From: Ktedonosporobacter rubrisoli
Lineage (GTDB): Bacteria > Chloroflexota > Ktedonobacteria > Ktedonobacterales > Ktedonobacteraceae
Length of the DNA stretch: 64,000 bases
Reading direction: 5' to 3'
NCBI RefSeq assembly: GCF_004208415.1
Contig: NZ_CP035758.1
Span: 10,044,001-10,108,000 of the forward strand
Notes under the pieces: model-generated
Seen by the model: only the letters and a program-made list of their open reading frames with translations
What the model was told of the DNA's origin: nothing
Database searches by the model: none
Translations under genes and position numbers: made by a program
Shown: positions 17,538 to 26,301 of the stretch, piece after piece
How positions within the stretch are numbered: position 1 is the stretch's first letter
Layout of the letters: every line of letters begins with the position of its first letter

Positions 17538-18767
17538 TTATTGGCGCAGGGCTTGATCTAGATCGTTAATGATATCCTCAATATTTTCGATACCTACCGA
17601 AAGCCTGATACAGCCCTCGCTAATGCCTAGATTGCGGCGCTCTTGCTCGGTTAAGGTGCGGTGGGAAGAGACTGGCGGATAGGTTACTAGCGAGAAGACG
17701 TCTCCTAATGTCGTGGCTGGCAGACAGAGCTGCAGGCTATCCATAAAGCAATAGACTGCTTGTCGCGATTGCTCTTTGAGATCAAAGGAAAGCAAGCCGC
17801 CGTAGCGCCCATCTCCCAGCAGCTTGTTGGCAAGGGCATGCTGTGGATGCTGAGGTAAGCCTGGATAGTAGACCCGCGTCACTGCCGGGTGCTGCGCCAG
17901 AAAATGGGCAACTTGTAAGGCATTGCTGCAGTGCCGTTCCATACGTAGGGCCAGCGTCCGTAATCCGCGCGTCATGAGATGGGCATCAAACGGGCTGAGC
18001 ATAGCGCCCAGTAGGTTGGCATAGTTGCGCAATTGGTCGAGTAAGACCCGCTTAGCGCTGGTAACAGCACCCCCGGTACTATCTCCATGACCGCTGATAT
18101 ATTTTGTCGTGCTATGTATAACAAGATCGATACCATGCTCAATCGGTCTGAGCAGATAAGGTGTTGTGAAAGTGCTATCAACCAGCGTAATGGCCTCTAC
18201 TTCACGGGCCGCGGCGCTGATCGCATCAAGGTCGATAATCCGGGTCAGTGGATTGGAGATCGTTTCTATAAAGATGACATCGGGTTCTTCCTCACGGATA
18301 AAGTCTGCTGCATCTGGTGTGCAGAGATCACGCAATATCACTTGAACGCCAATGGGTATGAAGACCTTTTGTAACAGGCTAATGCTGGCGCCATAAAGGT
18401 CTTGCGAAGCTACAATTTTGGCTCCTGGGGCAAGGCCAGCCGCCATAAGTGCCGCATGGATAGCCGCCATACCTGAGCTAAAAGAGATTGTGCCAATGCC
18501 CCCCTCAACCCTGTTTAGCGCTTCTTCAAATGCATTAGCGCTTAAATTACCCTGACGAGCATACACAAAGGCGGCCTCGCCCTCGGGGGTGGTTCCGTTG
18601 AAGGCCTGGTCCAGGGCTTCTGTGCTGCTATGTAAATAGGTAGTGCTGGCATAAATAGGTGGGACCGTGGGGGTCCCGACGCTGGCAGTGGCTCCGTGGT
18701 GTCGGCTGCCATGCACAAGTTGGGTATCGATGTGTAAGGGTGATGATGCGTGATCGCGTTCTGTCAT
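17538..18767 (-). CDS. PLP-dependent trans-sulfuration enzyme (cystathionine gamma-synthase/lyase family)
   Basis: Cys/Met metabolism PLP enzyme of fold type I. Seen: Tyr/Arg of FVYARQGNLS for phosphate binding, FSSGMAAIHAAL, the ETISNPLTRIIDL core, LVDSTFTTPYLLRP with the PLP-pairing Asp, and the Schiff-base Lys in STTKYISGHGD. C-terminal SHRTLTEQERRNLGISEGCIRLSVGIE is typical. The start at 18767 is chosen because GAGG stands 6 bases before it; an ATG 18 bases upstream in frame lacks a ribosome site. Sequence alone does not separate MetB, MetC, MccB or O-acetylhomoserine sulfhydrylase. No neighbouring sulfur gene supports a choice. Confidence 0.9.
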   Translation of the reverse strand: MTERDHASSPLHIDTQLVHGSRHHGATASVGTPTVPPIYASTTYLHSSTEALDQAFNGTTPEGEAAFVYARQGNLSANAFEEALNRVEGGIGTISFSSGMAAIHAALMAAGLAPGAKIVASQDLYGASISLLQKVFIPIGVQVILRDLCTPDAADFIREEEPDVIFIETISNPLTRIIDLDAISAAAREVEAITLVDSTFTTPYLLRPIEHGIDLVIHSTTKYISGHGDSTGGAVTSAKRVLLDQLRNYANLLGAMLSPFDAHLMTRGLRTLALRMERHCSNALQVAHFLAQHPAVTRVYYPGLPQHPQHALANKLLGDGRYGGLLSFDLKEQSRQAVYCFMDSLQLCLPATTLGDVFSLVTYPPVSSHRTLTEQERRNLGISEGCIRLSVGIENIEDIINDLDQALRQ

Positions 18768-18808
18768 GATAAACCTCGGTGGCACTGGTAATGTGCTTTT
18801 TCAAAGAG

Positions 18809-19309
18809 CTAAGGCGTACACAATCTGTTAAGATACTGCAGCGATGCTAGCAACTCCGTAATTGGAGGCAACTTTGCTTCACTTTCCGCAACCCACTGGG
18901 CATAAAGAGCGCCGTAGCGACTGGCCAGGATGATGCAAGGAGCGAGAGCATGCGTTTCACTCTCCCAGTAGGTGTAGCGTGCAATAACCTCTCCTTGAGG
19001 ATCAGCAAGGAGCGGAAAAGGCAGTTGCAACGTTTCCTGTGCCTGTAAATTTGTGATTACAGGATCTGCAGTGATGGCCAGGATGGCACATTCTTCCTCA
19101 CGGAAAGCTTTAAAATCATGGGCGAAAGCACGTAAAAATCCGCGTTCCTCGCTGTTTGTAGCGCTACGTGTGAAGAGCAAAACAAGATGCTCGCGCTGTT
19201 TGTAATCCCACGGGCTATGGGGCATGCCATCGGCGCCGGGAAGCGAAAAAGCCGGGATAGTCTGGTCTTTTTCAAGCCGTGGATAGGCTGATTGTAATGG
19301 ATTGAACAT
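18809..19309 (-). CDS. Peroxiredoxin-like (AhpC/TSA fold) protein lacking the peroxidatic cysteine
   Basis: About 166 residues with a thioredoxin-fold redoxin pattern: LEKDQTIPAFSLPGADG, EHLVLLFTRSATNSEERGF, then ILAITADPVITNLQAQETLQLPFPLLADPQGEVIARY, as in AhpC/TSA proteins. Where peroxiredoxins have the peroxidatic Cys (T-x-x-C after the second strand) this one has TRSATNSEE, so it is unlikely to be a peroxidase. Start at 19309 is set by GGAGG at 19315-19319; the frame also opens 27 codons earlier without a ribosome site. Same strand as the trans-sulfuration gene 42 bases downstream, so a shared transcript is likely. Confidence 0.75.
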   Translation of the reverse strand: MFNPLQSAYPRLEKDQTIPAFSLPGADGMPHSPWDYKQREHLVLLFTRSATNSEERGFLRAFAHDFKAFREEECAILAITADPVITNLQAQETLQLPFPLLADPQGEVIARYTYWESETHALAPCIILASRYGALYAQWVAESEAKLPPITELLASLQYLNRLCTP

Positions 19310-19547
19310 ATATCCTCCAGATACTGCAGGCGTGCTTGTTCTTATCGCTTTCATTGGATAATGCCTATGGACATTATCAGGCTGCTGCACTCTCTATTAA
19401 AAGTGATGCATGCCCTTATTATACAGCCTGAATTTGGGTGTCTGCTCAGGGCCGTCACAGGATGAGATCGGGCAATGCCCGTCCTTAACAGACGTTCTGC
19501 AATGATGCCGCGTGCTTGCGGTCAGCAATCTGCTGGGCTCCGGGTTG

Positions 19548-20354
19548 CTATTTCTCCAGGAGAGGCAAAACCTTTTCCTCGATTGCCGCAGCAACGCCGT
19601 CTTCGGCATTAGGGAGCGTCACGTAATCTGCTTCAGCCTTCACTTCGTTTGAGGCATTCCCCATGGCAATACCCAGCCCGGCAAAGCGTAGCATGCCAAT
19701 ATCATTGTGATTATCCCCGATCGCGACGATCTCTTCGGGCGCAATGCCTAAAATATTGGCGATAATGCCAAGCGCATAGCCTTTAGAGACAACGGGATGC
19801 ATAAATTCCAGGAGTTCGCTCGAAGCCTGCGTTACATAAAGCTGCCCTGCCAGGCGTTGTTCGAGCTCTATACGTTTCTGGCGCAGCGTCTCAGCCGCTC
19901 CCACCCCAACTAGCTTAATACAAGGTCGTGGATATAGCGATGCGACATCAGTTACCTCCAGGGCTGGGGGTGCGGGAGGACGGTACCAGTTACGGGCGTT
20001 AGGCGTATTTTGGTCGACGAAGACATGCTGATGGGTATGGTAAACACGATAGAGCCCTGCTTCACGCATGACTGCCAGCGTCGGTAAAATAAGCTCTTCT
20101 GGAACAAGGTGCTCGTGCAGGACAACCCCGCTGTGGATATCAGCGATCATCGCCCCATTATAGACAATTTGGGGCGCGTTGAGTGGAAGCTCCGCGCAGA
20201 CTGCTCGCAATACATTGAGGGTCTGGCCCGTGGCTACGACGATAGTCATGCCGGCCTCAACCGCTTTGCTTACAGCTGCAAAGTTGCGTGGTGTGATTTT
20301 ATGTTCGGGGGTAAGTAAGGTTCCATCGAGATCTATAGCGAGTAGACGATACAT
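19548..20354 (-). CDS. Cof-type HAD hydrolase (phosphatase)
   Basis: Haloacid-dehalogenase phosphatase of the Cof/IIB class, 268 residues. Motif I LLAIDLDGTLLT, motif II region VVATGQT, a large cap with EHLVPEELILPTLAVMREAG, Lys of VSKGYALGII, and motif IV AIGDNHNDIGMLRFAGLGIAMGNA. Substrate range in this class is broad (sugar phosphates, FMN, PLP) and cannot be told here. A start-proximal ribosome site is weak (AAGGAGCG about 9 bases upstream on the minus strand). Divergent from mrp. Confidence 0.92.
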   Translation of the reverse strand: MYRLLAIDLDGTLLTPEHKITPRNFAAVSKAVEAGMTIVVATGQTLNVLRAVCAELPLNAPQIVYNGAMIADIHSGVVLHEHLVPEELILPTLAVMREAGLYRVYHTHQHVFVDQNTPNARNWYRPPAPPALEVTDVASLYPRPCIKLVGVGAAETLRQKRIELEQRLAGQLYVTQASSELLEFMHPVVSKGYALGIIANILGIAPEEIVAIGDNHNDIGMLRFAGLGIAMGNASNEVKAEADYVTLPNAEDGVAAAIEEKVLPLLEK

Positions 20355-20498
20355 GGAAAGAAGCGCTCCTTTTAAAAGACAGTCAGTATTTCTATAGTTC
20401 AGTTTCGTATTTAGTATATGCGCGGCTTACTTGTCATGGCAAGGTAACAGAATCCTTAAGAGGTATGTACGTGAGATGTATAAACTAAACCCGAAAGC

Positions 20499-20527
20499 TT
20501 GTCAAACGCCTATAATGTTCTTATACT
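20499..20527 (+). promoter_or_regulatory. Promoter of mrp
   Basis: TTGTCA at 20499-20504, 17-base spacer, TATACT at 20522-20527. This places transcription start near 20534 and rules out the in-frame TTG at 20499 as the start of mrp. Confidence 0.65.
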
Positions 20528-20576
20528 AGACAGCATACCATGGGGGTTTGTTAGTCTGAGTTATAGGGAGAGTAAT

Positions 20577-21485
20577 ATGGTGGAACATACGCAGAGAGCA
20601 CGTTTGGATTATGTGAATACAGTATTCGTGGTTGGGAGCGGGAAAGGGGGCGTAGGCAAATCAACTGTGAGCGTGAATCTGGCTGTGGCTCTGGCCCAAA
20701 GGGGGGCGAGCGTGGGTCTGCTCGATGGAGATGCCTATGGCCCGAGTATACCTTTGATGTTGGGCGTGCGCAAACGCGCAGCCAGCCAGGGGACGGGTGC
20801 CGTCTTACCACTGGCAGAGCGAAAAGAAATTGCCCCTGAGAAGAAATTGCAGCCGCTTCTGCGCTACGGCGTCAAGGTGATGTCTGTCGGTTTCTTTATT
20901 GGCGAGGAGCAGGCTGTGGCGCCGATGCCAGATGTGCTGGGTTTACTTATTCGTCAGCTTCTCTATTCGGTCAACTGGGGAGAGCTTGATTACTTGATCA
21001 TCGATCTGCCTCCGGGAACCAGTGAGCCACAGGCAACTTTGTGCCGGGAAGTGCAGCTTGATGGTGCTGTATTGGTCACTACACCCCAGGATATCGCCCG
21101 CATTGATACTTCGAAGGCCCTGACGATGTTTAAGAATGGAAATGTTCCTGTTCTTGGTGTGATTCAGAATATGGATGGTTTTATGTGTCCACATTGCGGC
21201 GAGAGGGTAGAGATTTTTCCCCAGAGCAGGGAAGCTCGTGTTCAGCTCGATGATTTGCCTTTGCTAGGACGAATACCGCTTGATCCGTCTGCTGCGGCCT
21301 ACAGCGATAAAGGATACCCTGCAGTTGTAAGTATGCCGGAATCTCCTGTCGCGCAAGCTCTCGTGGATGCTGCTGAGCAGGTCGCAGCTTCAGCCGCGCG
21401 GCTGAAACGTGTGTCTGCTGCCGATGAAAAAGAAAAGGGAGATACGGAGGAAAAGGCTCAAACTGAGGATGAAAGAGAAGATTAA
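20577..21485 (+). CDS. mrp: Mrp/NBP35-type P-loop ATPase, iron-sulfur carrier
   Basis: Cytoplasmic ATPase that binds and delivers [4Fe-4S] clusters. Deviant Walker A GSGKGGVGKSTVSVNLA near the N-terminus, LLDGDAYGPSIPLMLG, DYLIIDLPPGTSEPQ, and the C-terminal CPHCGE pair for a bridging cluster. The start at 20577 has GGGAG 7 bases upstream and lies about 43 bases after the predicted transcription start. Acidic Glu/Lys-rich tail. The operon with many iron-sulfur proteins upstream (8.7-13.8 kb) makes a supply role plausible. It overlaps the following Nudix gene. Confidence 0.93.
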   Translation: MVEHTQRARLDYVNTVFVVGSGKGGVGKSTVSVNLAVALAQRGASVGLLDGDAYGPSIPLMLGVRKRAASQGTGAVLPLAERKEIAPEKKLQPLLRYGVKVMSVGFFIGEEQAVAPMPDVLGLLIRQLLYSVNWGELDYLIIDLPPGTSEPQATLCREVQLDGAVLVTTPQDIARIDTSKALTMFKNGNVPVLGVIQNMDGFMCPHCGERVEIFPQSREARVQLDDLPLLGRIPLDPSAAAYSDKGYPAVVSMPESPVAQALVDAAEQVAASAARLKRVSAADEKEKGDTEEKAQTEDERED

Positions 21486-21933
21486 GGGAATACTGGCTGG
21501 CATAGCTTTGCGGATTATTGCTCTTTTTACATTAGGACAGATTTCTCCTATTTTAAGCGCCTGCGTAATTATTGAGCGAGATGGAAAATTTCTTTTGATT
21601 GAGCGTTCTGATGGCCTTGGGTATACGATTCCAGGGGGAATTGTACGCTATCGGGAGACAGTGGAACATTGCGTACTGCGCGAGGCACAGGAAGAGACCG
21701 GCTATGTTGTCTCGATTACGGGATTTGTAGGGGTGTATTCTGCGCTGAAACGAGATCCGCGTTTTAGAGCTGTTTCGCTGGCGTATAGAGGTGAAATTAT
21801 TGGAGGCACCCAACATAGCTCTGGTGAAGGAGAGGCCTGCTGGCGCGAACCTGGCGAAGTTTTTGGGCATATGGCATTTGATTGTGAAAAGATGCTCAAG
21901 GATTATTTAAATAATTCACTTAACCTCTCATGA
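21469..21933 (+). CDS. Nudix hydrolase with hydrophobic N-terminus
   Basis: Nucleoside-diphosphate-linked hydrolase. A complete Nudix box, G-x5-E-x7-REAQEETG-Y, begins at GGIVRYRETVEH. The N-terminus (GILAGIALRIIALFTLG) is hydrophobic and may be a membrane anchor or a buried helix. Start is uncertain: ATG at 21469 has GAGG too close and AAGG 12 bases upstream; an ATG at 21424 and the frame start at 21409 lie further inside mrp. In all cases the gene overlaps the mrp end, showing translational coupling. Substrate unknown. Confidence 0.85.
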   Translation: MKEKIKGILAGIALRIIALFTLGQISPILSACVIIERDGKFLLIERSDGLGYTIPGGIVRYRETVEHCVLREAQEETGYVVSITGFVGVYSALKRDPRFRAVSLAYRGEIIGGTQHSSGEGEACWREPGEVFGHMAFDCEKMLKDYLNNSLNLS

Positions 21934-21967
21934 TATCGGTTTTGCCTGGAAAGGAGTGCTATACACT

Positions 21968-22624
21968 ATGGCGGAGATGATCACGTTAGACATTGCTGGC
22001 TACCATGGCGAGCGCGTTCCAAATACTTTCTGGCGCCAGGAAAAGGAAGCTGAACATATTGCTGTTATTTTGCCCGGCATTGGCTATACCTGTCAGATGC
22101 CGTTGCTCTTTTACGCAACCCGCGTTCTGCAGGATCAGGGAGCCGATGTGCTATGGGTTGAGTATAACCAGAGAGCCGATTTTAAAGCGCAGGCCGGAGC
22201 AGAGCTGGCCCAGCTTCTCAATGCTGACGTGGGGGCTGCCTGCCAGGCTGTTCTGACCCAGAGAAAATATCGCCAGATAACGATAATTGGTAAGTCGCTG
22301 GGGACACTGGCAATGGGCGCTTTGCTGACGACTGATCCCCGTTTGGCCCAGGCAAAGGCTGTTTGGCTTACGCCTCTGCTTTCACGAGCTGCTCTATGTG
22401 CGCAAATTATCAGCTACGGCCGGCGCTCGCTCCTGGTCATTGGCACTGCTGATGGACATTATGATCCTGCTCCTCTGGCAGAGATTCAGACGGCAACACA
22501 TAGCGAACTGCTAGTTATTGCAGGGGCAAATCATGGTATGGAGATAGCCGGAGATGTCTTGCAATCATTGAGGGCTATGGAGCAAATCATGCAGGCTTTG
22601 CAAACATTTCTCAGTACAGAGTAA
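21968..22624 (+). CDS. Small alpha/beta hydrolase
   Basis: About 218 residues with an alpha/beta-hydrolase core: oxyanion region VILPGIGYTCQMP, nucleophile elbow GKSLGTLAMG (Ser), Asp in IGTADGHYDP and His in AGANHGME, so the triad is complete. No signal peptide. AAGGAG at 21951-21956 sits 11 bases before the ATG at 21968, which is preferred to the GTG overlapping that site. It follows the Nudix gene by 34 bases and probably shares the mrp transcript. Substrate unknown. Confidence 0.8.
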   Translation: MAEMITLDIAGYHGERVPNTFWRQEKEAEHIAVILPGIGYTCQMPLLFYATRVLQDQGADVLWVEYNQRADFKAQAGAELAQLLNADVGAACQAVLTQRKYRQITIIGKSLGTLAMGALLTTDPRLAQAKAVWLTPLLSRAALCAQIISYGRRSLLVIGTADGHYDPAPLAEIQTATHSELLVIAGANHGMEIAGDVLQSLRAMEQIMQALQTFLSTE

Positions 22625-22833
22625 AGGCGCTAAGGAAGTATCTTTGGATAAGGTTCAGGCGTGCCGGGCCTTTGGTCTTAACAACGTTTCCCGGCTACGT
22701 TCTGTGGTATAGTATGTACATTTGTGAGATATTCCGATACAGAAGTACTTTGCGGCCGGGGATTTCTGGGAATGTGGGCTCCGCGAGTGCTACAATAAGA
22801 GTAGCACGATTAGCAAAGAGGAGATGAAGTCTT

Positions 22834-23241
22834 ATGCCTATCTGCCTGATCTGTGACGATACGGGCTTGCAGAACTCGGATTCGGAACATCCAGAGTTCT
22901 GTTTCTGCTCAGCCGGGAAAAAGGCGCGTCGCCAATGGGAAATGAGCAAGGCAAGCGAGAAGCAAGGAAAAGGGTCGCCAAAGCCAGCGAGTTTTATTGA
23001 TATTGCTCAGCTTGAGCAAGTCAATGCAAGCGTAGATGCCATGCGAGCTTCATTGCTTGGTTCGGCCGCTGCGGAGACTACCACTACAACAAAGCACGCA
23101 GCTGTCCAGCTCTTGTACCAGGTTGCGCATCCGGGCCATGAAGTTTCTGTGGGCGAGGCGACTCAGCTCTATGATCTGGCCAAGGTTCTAGAGGTTTTTC
23201 TAAGCGGATTGACACCGATTGGCCGCAATCTCAAGCGCTAG
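22834..23241 (+). CDS. Small zinc-ribbon-like protein, unknown function
   Basis: 135 residues. N-terminus has paired cysteines (CLICDDTG, then FCFCSAGKKA) resembling a DnaJ-type zinc knuckle. The rest is a Ser/Thr/Ala linker and a helical end (AAVQLLYQVAHPGH, YDLAKVLEVFLSG). Preceded by AGGAG about 13 bases upstream. I do not recognise a family. A TATAGT element at 22708-22713 may be its -10. Confidence 0.65.
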   Translation: MPICLICDDTGLQNSDSEHPEFCFCSAGKKARRQWEMSKASEKQGKGSPKPASFIDIAQLEQVNASVDAMRASLLGSAAAETTTTTKHAAVQLLYQVAHPGHEVSVGEATQLYDLAKVLEVFLSGLTPIGRNLKR

Positions 23242-23847
23242 TCGCTGCCCTGCAAGGATGCAGGCGTAGATACGCGGAATGTATGATACTAGATCTGCCG
23301 CGCAGAACAACTGAGGTAGCCCGCTAACGTCAAGAGCTGTAAAGTCCAACTAAGAACATAGGAAACTTTTGCCACCGGTAAGGAGCATTGAGGCCGCGCC
23401 TCCTGCGTTTTCCTTAGTTGGAAGTACCACATTTTCGATATGTGGTTTGATCCGCCGTTAATAGCAAAAAAGATGTACAAATATTGACACATTACCTTTT
23501 CTCCTCTATACTTTGCGCGTAAGCTTACTCTTCTTGAGGCAGATGTGGGTGTCCCGAGGTCTCTAGCTACCTCGGGGTTTTGTTTATCGGAATAGATGCC
23601 TATTGGTGGTGTGGAGAGACCTCTGGTAGGGAGGGGAGGGCTCAGTGAAGAGAAGAGCGCCGATGCAATAATTGCATGTTTTTATTTATCTATGAACGGT
23701 TTTGTCCATAACGAGGGCTAATAGAGTGCATGTAGGCTTGGTCGTATGGATAACATGTATTCAAGGTCATCGGTTATGTGCCAGAACCAGTTAGGTAGCT
23801 CAATAGCGTTGTAAGCGTAGATTTATTTGAGCAGAGAGGGATATATT
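23242..23847. other. Long intergenic region with two hairpins and a strong promoter
   Basis: About 600 bases without a protein gene. It contains a perfect 10-bp inverted repeat (TCCAACTAAG at 23344-23353, partner at 23412-23421) and then a consensus promoter followed within 70 bases by a terminator (listed separately). The last 240 bases before the pseudokinase gene show nothing further. Confidence 0.6.
23484..23585 (+). ncRNA. Candidate small RNA or attenuated leader
   Basis: A near-consensus promoter (TTGACA 23484-23489, 17-base spacer, TATACT 23507-23512) is followed by about 35 bases and then a rho-independent terminator: CCCGAGGT (23553-23560), 8-base loop, ACCTCGGG (23569-23576), then GTTTTGTTTA. 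The predicted transcript is about 65-70 bases with no room for an obvious peptide. It is either a stand-alone small RNA or a terminated leader of the gene starting at 23848. Confidence 0.5.
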
Positions 23848-26196
23848 ATGACGTGCCCACGGTGTGGCAATGAGTGGGATGTAAGTAAGAGTCCTTGTTC
23901 GCGTTGCGGTCTTCTAGTACGCTTACCTGGCTATTCAGGAGCGGCGCGTACACAGGCACCGCAAACACAGCAGTCGCAACCGGGTGTGGCACCCGTGCAA
24001 CGTCCCAGTGAAGCCGCGTTTGGCCAGCCTGGCAGCACGACGATACCTCCACTATCGGCATCTCCTAAGCCTCAACGAGAGAATCCCTTTGGTAGCTCTG
24101 CATTTCCACCTTCTCAATCTGAGCGTAATGCAGGAGGGCTATCAGGGCCAAAGCCGGGATCTAATGCGCAATTTCCGCTTTCTTCTCCACAAGGCTATAA
24201 TATTGGAGAGCTGCCAGGAGCGAATACACCGCTTCCACCACTTCCGGGGCCTGGGCGAATTTCGAGCGGCCTGGATTTTTCACAAGAGCAAGCATCAAAT
24301 GTTTCGGGTTCTTTGGGATCTACGTTCCCTCCAACAAATAGGGATAGCAATCCGTTCCTGGGAGGCGGCGCCGTGCCCCGATCAGGCTCGAACTCGAATC
24401 TCAGCTCCTCACAGCAGCTGGGAGGCTCGAATCCAGCGAATTTCGGATCAAGAAGTACTCCCTCACAGCCGGGCTCAACGCCCTCGCAGCAGCTGGGAGG
24501 CTCAAACTCGGGAACCTTTGGGGCAAGGAATACACCTTCGCAGCCGAATTTGACACGTTCCCAACAATTGGGAGGATCGAACCCCGGGACCTTTGGGGCA
24601 AGGAATACGCCTTCGCAGCCGAATCTCAGCTCCTCACAGCAGTCAGGGGGATCGAACCCGGGAACCTTTGGAACGAGGAATACGCCTTCGCAGGCAGGAT
24701 TAACTCCTTCGCAGCAGCTGGGAGGCTCGAATCCAGCGAATTTCAGGTCAAGAAGTACTCCCTCACAGCCGGGCTTAACCCCTTCACAGCAGTTGGGAGG
24801 CTCGAACCCGGGAAATTTCGGGACAAGAAATACGCCTTCGCAGACGGGCACTGGTTTTACTTCTGGAGCGCGTAGCATAGATAATATTGCTGTTCCCAAC
24901 ACTCCTCGCCCCCAGACTCCATTTCGAGCCAGCCGCCTGGTCACTGATCCAACACAAGAGCGTTCTCAGCCTCCAATGACGCCGCTGCCGCAGACCCCAT
25001 CGGGTGATCCTATCTCACCGCTGCCCCTGGCCGCTAGTGAAGGTGCTGCCGCAAAAAACATGCTTATGCCTGGTACTTTGCTGCGCGGCGGTCGCTATCG
25101 CTTGCAGGAATTGCAGGAACACCAGGAATGGGCTCTTGGCGTCTATGAGGATACGTGGATTGCTCAGGATTCGCAGCGCGCCGGAGCGCCGGTCATGGTC
25201 TGTGAAGTTGTTATGCCCGATAGCACATCGATGCTTGGACAATCTATCCTGCGTGCGGCAACTGTTGCCCTTACCTCGGTAGGACGGCATCCACGCATCC
25301 CCACTCTTTGGGATGCCTTCGGCGAGCAGGGGCGCAGCTTCTTTGTCTTTGAGCCCTTGGATGGCGAAAGCCTGGTTAATCATATGCGGCGAACCGGGAG
25401 AGCGCTGCCTGAGCAAGAAGTCATCGAATGTTGTCTGCAGATGACCGAAGTTCTGGAATTATTGGCGCAGCAGTCTCCGCCTCTGGTGCATGGGCGGATT
25501 CAGCCGGAACATATCGTGGTGAGCTTATCCGGTGATCAGTATAAACTTACCGACTTTTCTATTCTCCTGGCCGGTGGAGCAACCCAGTATATAACGGGAA
25601 ATGACCGGGCTCGCCTGACTCCCTATATGGCTCCTGAGTTTAGCCGCGGAGTCATCGATGTTCGTTCCGACCTGTACTCGCTCCTGGCCACTGCCTATCA
25701 TGCAGTGACTGGTACTATGCCCAGCGCAATAGGTGGAAGTGCAACAATTCCCTCGGCGCGACGACTCAACCCAGCAATATCAGCGGAATTCGATGCAATT
25801 CTCTCAAAGGGCTTGCGCCCGGGTGCCAATCAGCGCTATCAGCGTCCCTCAGAGTTGCGTCAGGAATTGTTGGCGATTCGTTCAGCCGGAAGCAATGCTA
25901 CCCTGGGCAATGGGTTTGTCCTTGGCAGCAGTTTGCCCGAAATGCCAGCTCAGGCCCCAGCTTCTTCCTCGCTCGTAGCGAATCAGGGCGTGCCCGATAG
26001 CGTGGCCCAGATGCTGCCAAACTTGTTGGGTGCAGGCCTTGAGGATGATGAGCAGGACCGCAAGTTGCTGCTGCCTCGACCAGAAGAGTTGCCGCCGCTG
26101 GAAGAGAAGAATGATTTGCGGGCCTCGATATTCTGGCTCAGCGGCATATTGGTATCTTTAATAGTCGTTGTGGCGATAGGTCGCGGTCTGGGCTAA
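23848..26196 (+). CDS. Tail-anchored zinc-ribbon pseudokinase with repeat linker
   Basis: N-terminal zinc ribbon (CPRCGNEW and CSRCGLL), about 330 residues of Ser/Pro/Gly/Gln-rich linker including six 25-residue repeats, then a Hanks-type kinase fold (about 405-680), and a C-terminal membrane segment (IFWLSGILVSLIVVVAIG) with almost no residues outside. Kinase landmarks remain (PYMAPEFSRG, DVRSDLYSLLATAYHAVTG) but the catalytic residues are lost: VHGRIQPEHIVV where H-R-D-x-K-x-x-N is expected, DFS for DFG, and no clear VAIK lysine (MVCEVV). It should therefore be a cytoplasmic, membrane-tethered pseudokinase scaffold. Start ATG at 23848 has AGAGGG 7 bases upstream. Confidence 0.85.
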   Translation: MTCPRCGNEWDVSKSPCSRCGLLVRLPGYSGAARTQAPQTQQSQPGVAPVQRPSEAAFGQPGSTTIPPLSASPKPQRENPFGSSAFPPSQSERNAGGLSGPKPGSNAQFPLSSPQGYNIGELPGANTPLPPLPGPGRISSGLDFSQEQASNVSGSLGSTFPPTNRDSNPFLGGGAVPRSGSNSNLSSSQQLGGSNPANFGSRSTPSQPGSTPSQQLGGSNSGTFGARNTPSQPNLTRSQQLGGSNPGTFGARNTPSQPNLSSSQQSGGSNPGTFGTRNTPSQAGLTPSQQLGGSNPANFRSRSTPSQPGLTPSQQLGGSNPGNFGTRNTPSQTGTGFTSGARSIDNIAVPNTPRPQTPFRASRLVTDPTQERSQPPMTPLPQTPSGDPISPLPLAASEGAAAKNMLMPGTLLRGGRYRLQELQEHQEWALGVYEDTWIAQDSQRAGAPVMVCEVVMPDSTSMLGQSILRAATVALTSVGRHPRIPTLWDAFGEQGRSFFVFEPLDGESLVNHMRRTGRALPEQEVIECCLQMTEVLELLAQQSPPLVHGRIQPEHIVVSLSGDQYKLTDFSILLAGGATQYITGNDRARLTPYMAPEFSRGVIDVRSDLYSLLATAYHAVTGTMPSAIGGSATIPSARRLNPAISAEFDAILSKGLRPGANQRYQRPSELRQELLAIRSAGSNATLGNGFVLGSSLPEMPAQAPASSSLVANQGVPDSVAQMLPNLLGAGLEDDEQDRKLLLPRPEELPPLEEKNDLRASIFWLSGILVSLIVVVAIGRGLG
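24409..24858 (+). repeat. Six tandem 75-bp coding repeats
   Basis: Six 75-bp units encode 25-residue repeats beginning SQQLGGSN and containing a FG-x-RNTPSQP core, inside the pseudokinase linker. Units differ by several substitutions, so the array is not very recent. The repeats also keep an antisense frame open over 24195-24944, which is an artefact. Confidence 0.85.
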
Positions 26197-26256
26197 GTAA
26201 ACAGGGAAGCGTGAGCGCATTGCCTTCATCTGTTTGCCTGTAGCGTAGCATAAAAA

Positions 26257-26282
26257 GGGTCCCTCTCTCCAGAGAGGGACCC
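26257..26282 (-). terminator. Terminator of the ubiE operon, possibly bidirectional
   Basis: Perfect 12-bp stem GGGTCCCTCTCT/AGAGAGGGACCC with a 2-base loop. Read on the minus strand it is followed by TTTTTATG, a proper rho-independent terminator for the gene ending at 26302; it also sits after the convergent pseudokinase gene. Confidence 0.85.
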
Positions 26283-26301
26283 ATACGTTTGTGGCGAAAT
26301 G

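Noticed and set aside
24195..24944. 249-codon minus-strand frame opposite the pseudokinase linker
   Set aside because: It is the reverse complement of the tandem repeat array; its open state follows from the repeat period, and it has no ribosome site.
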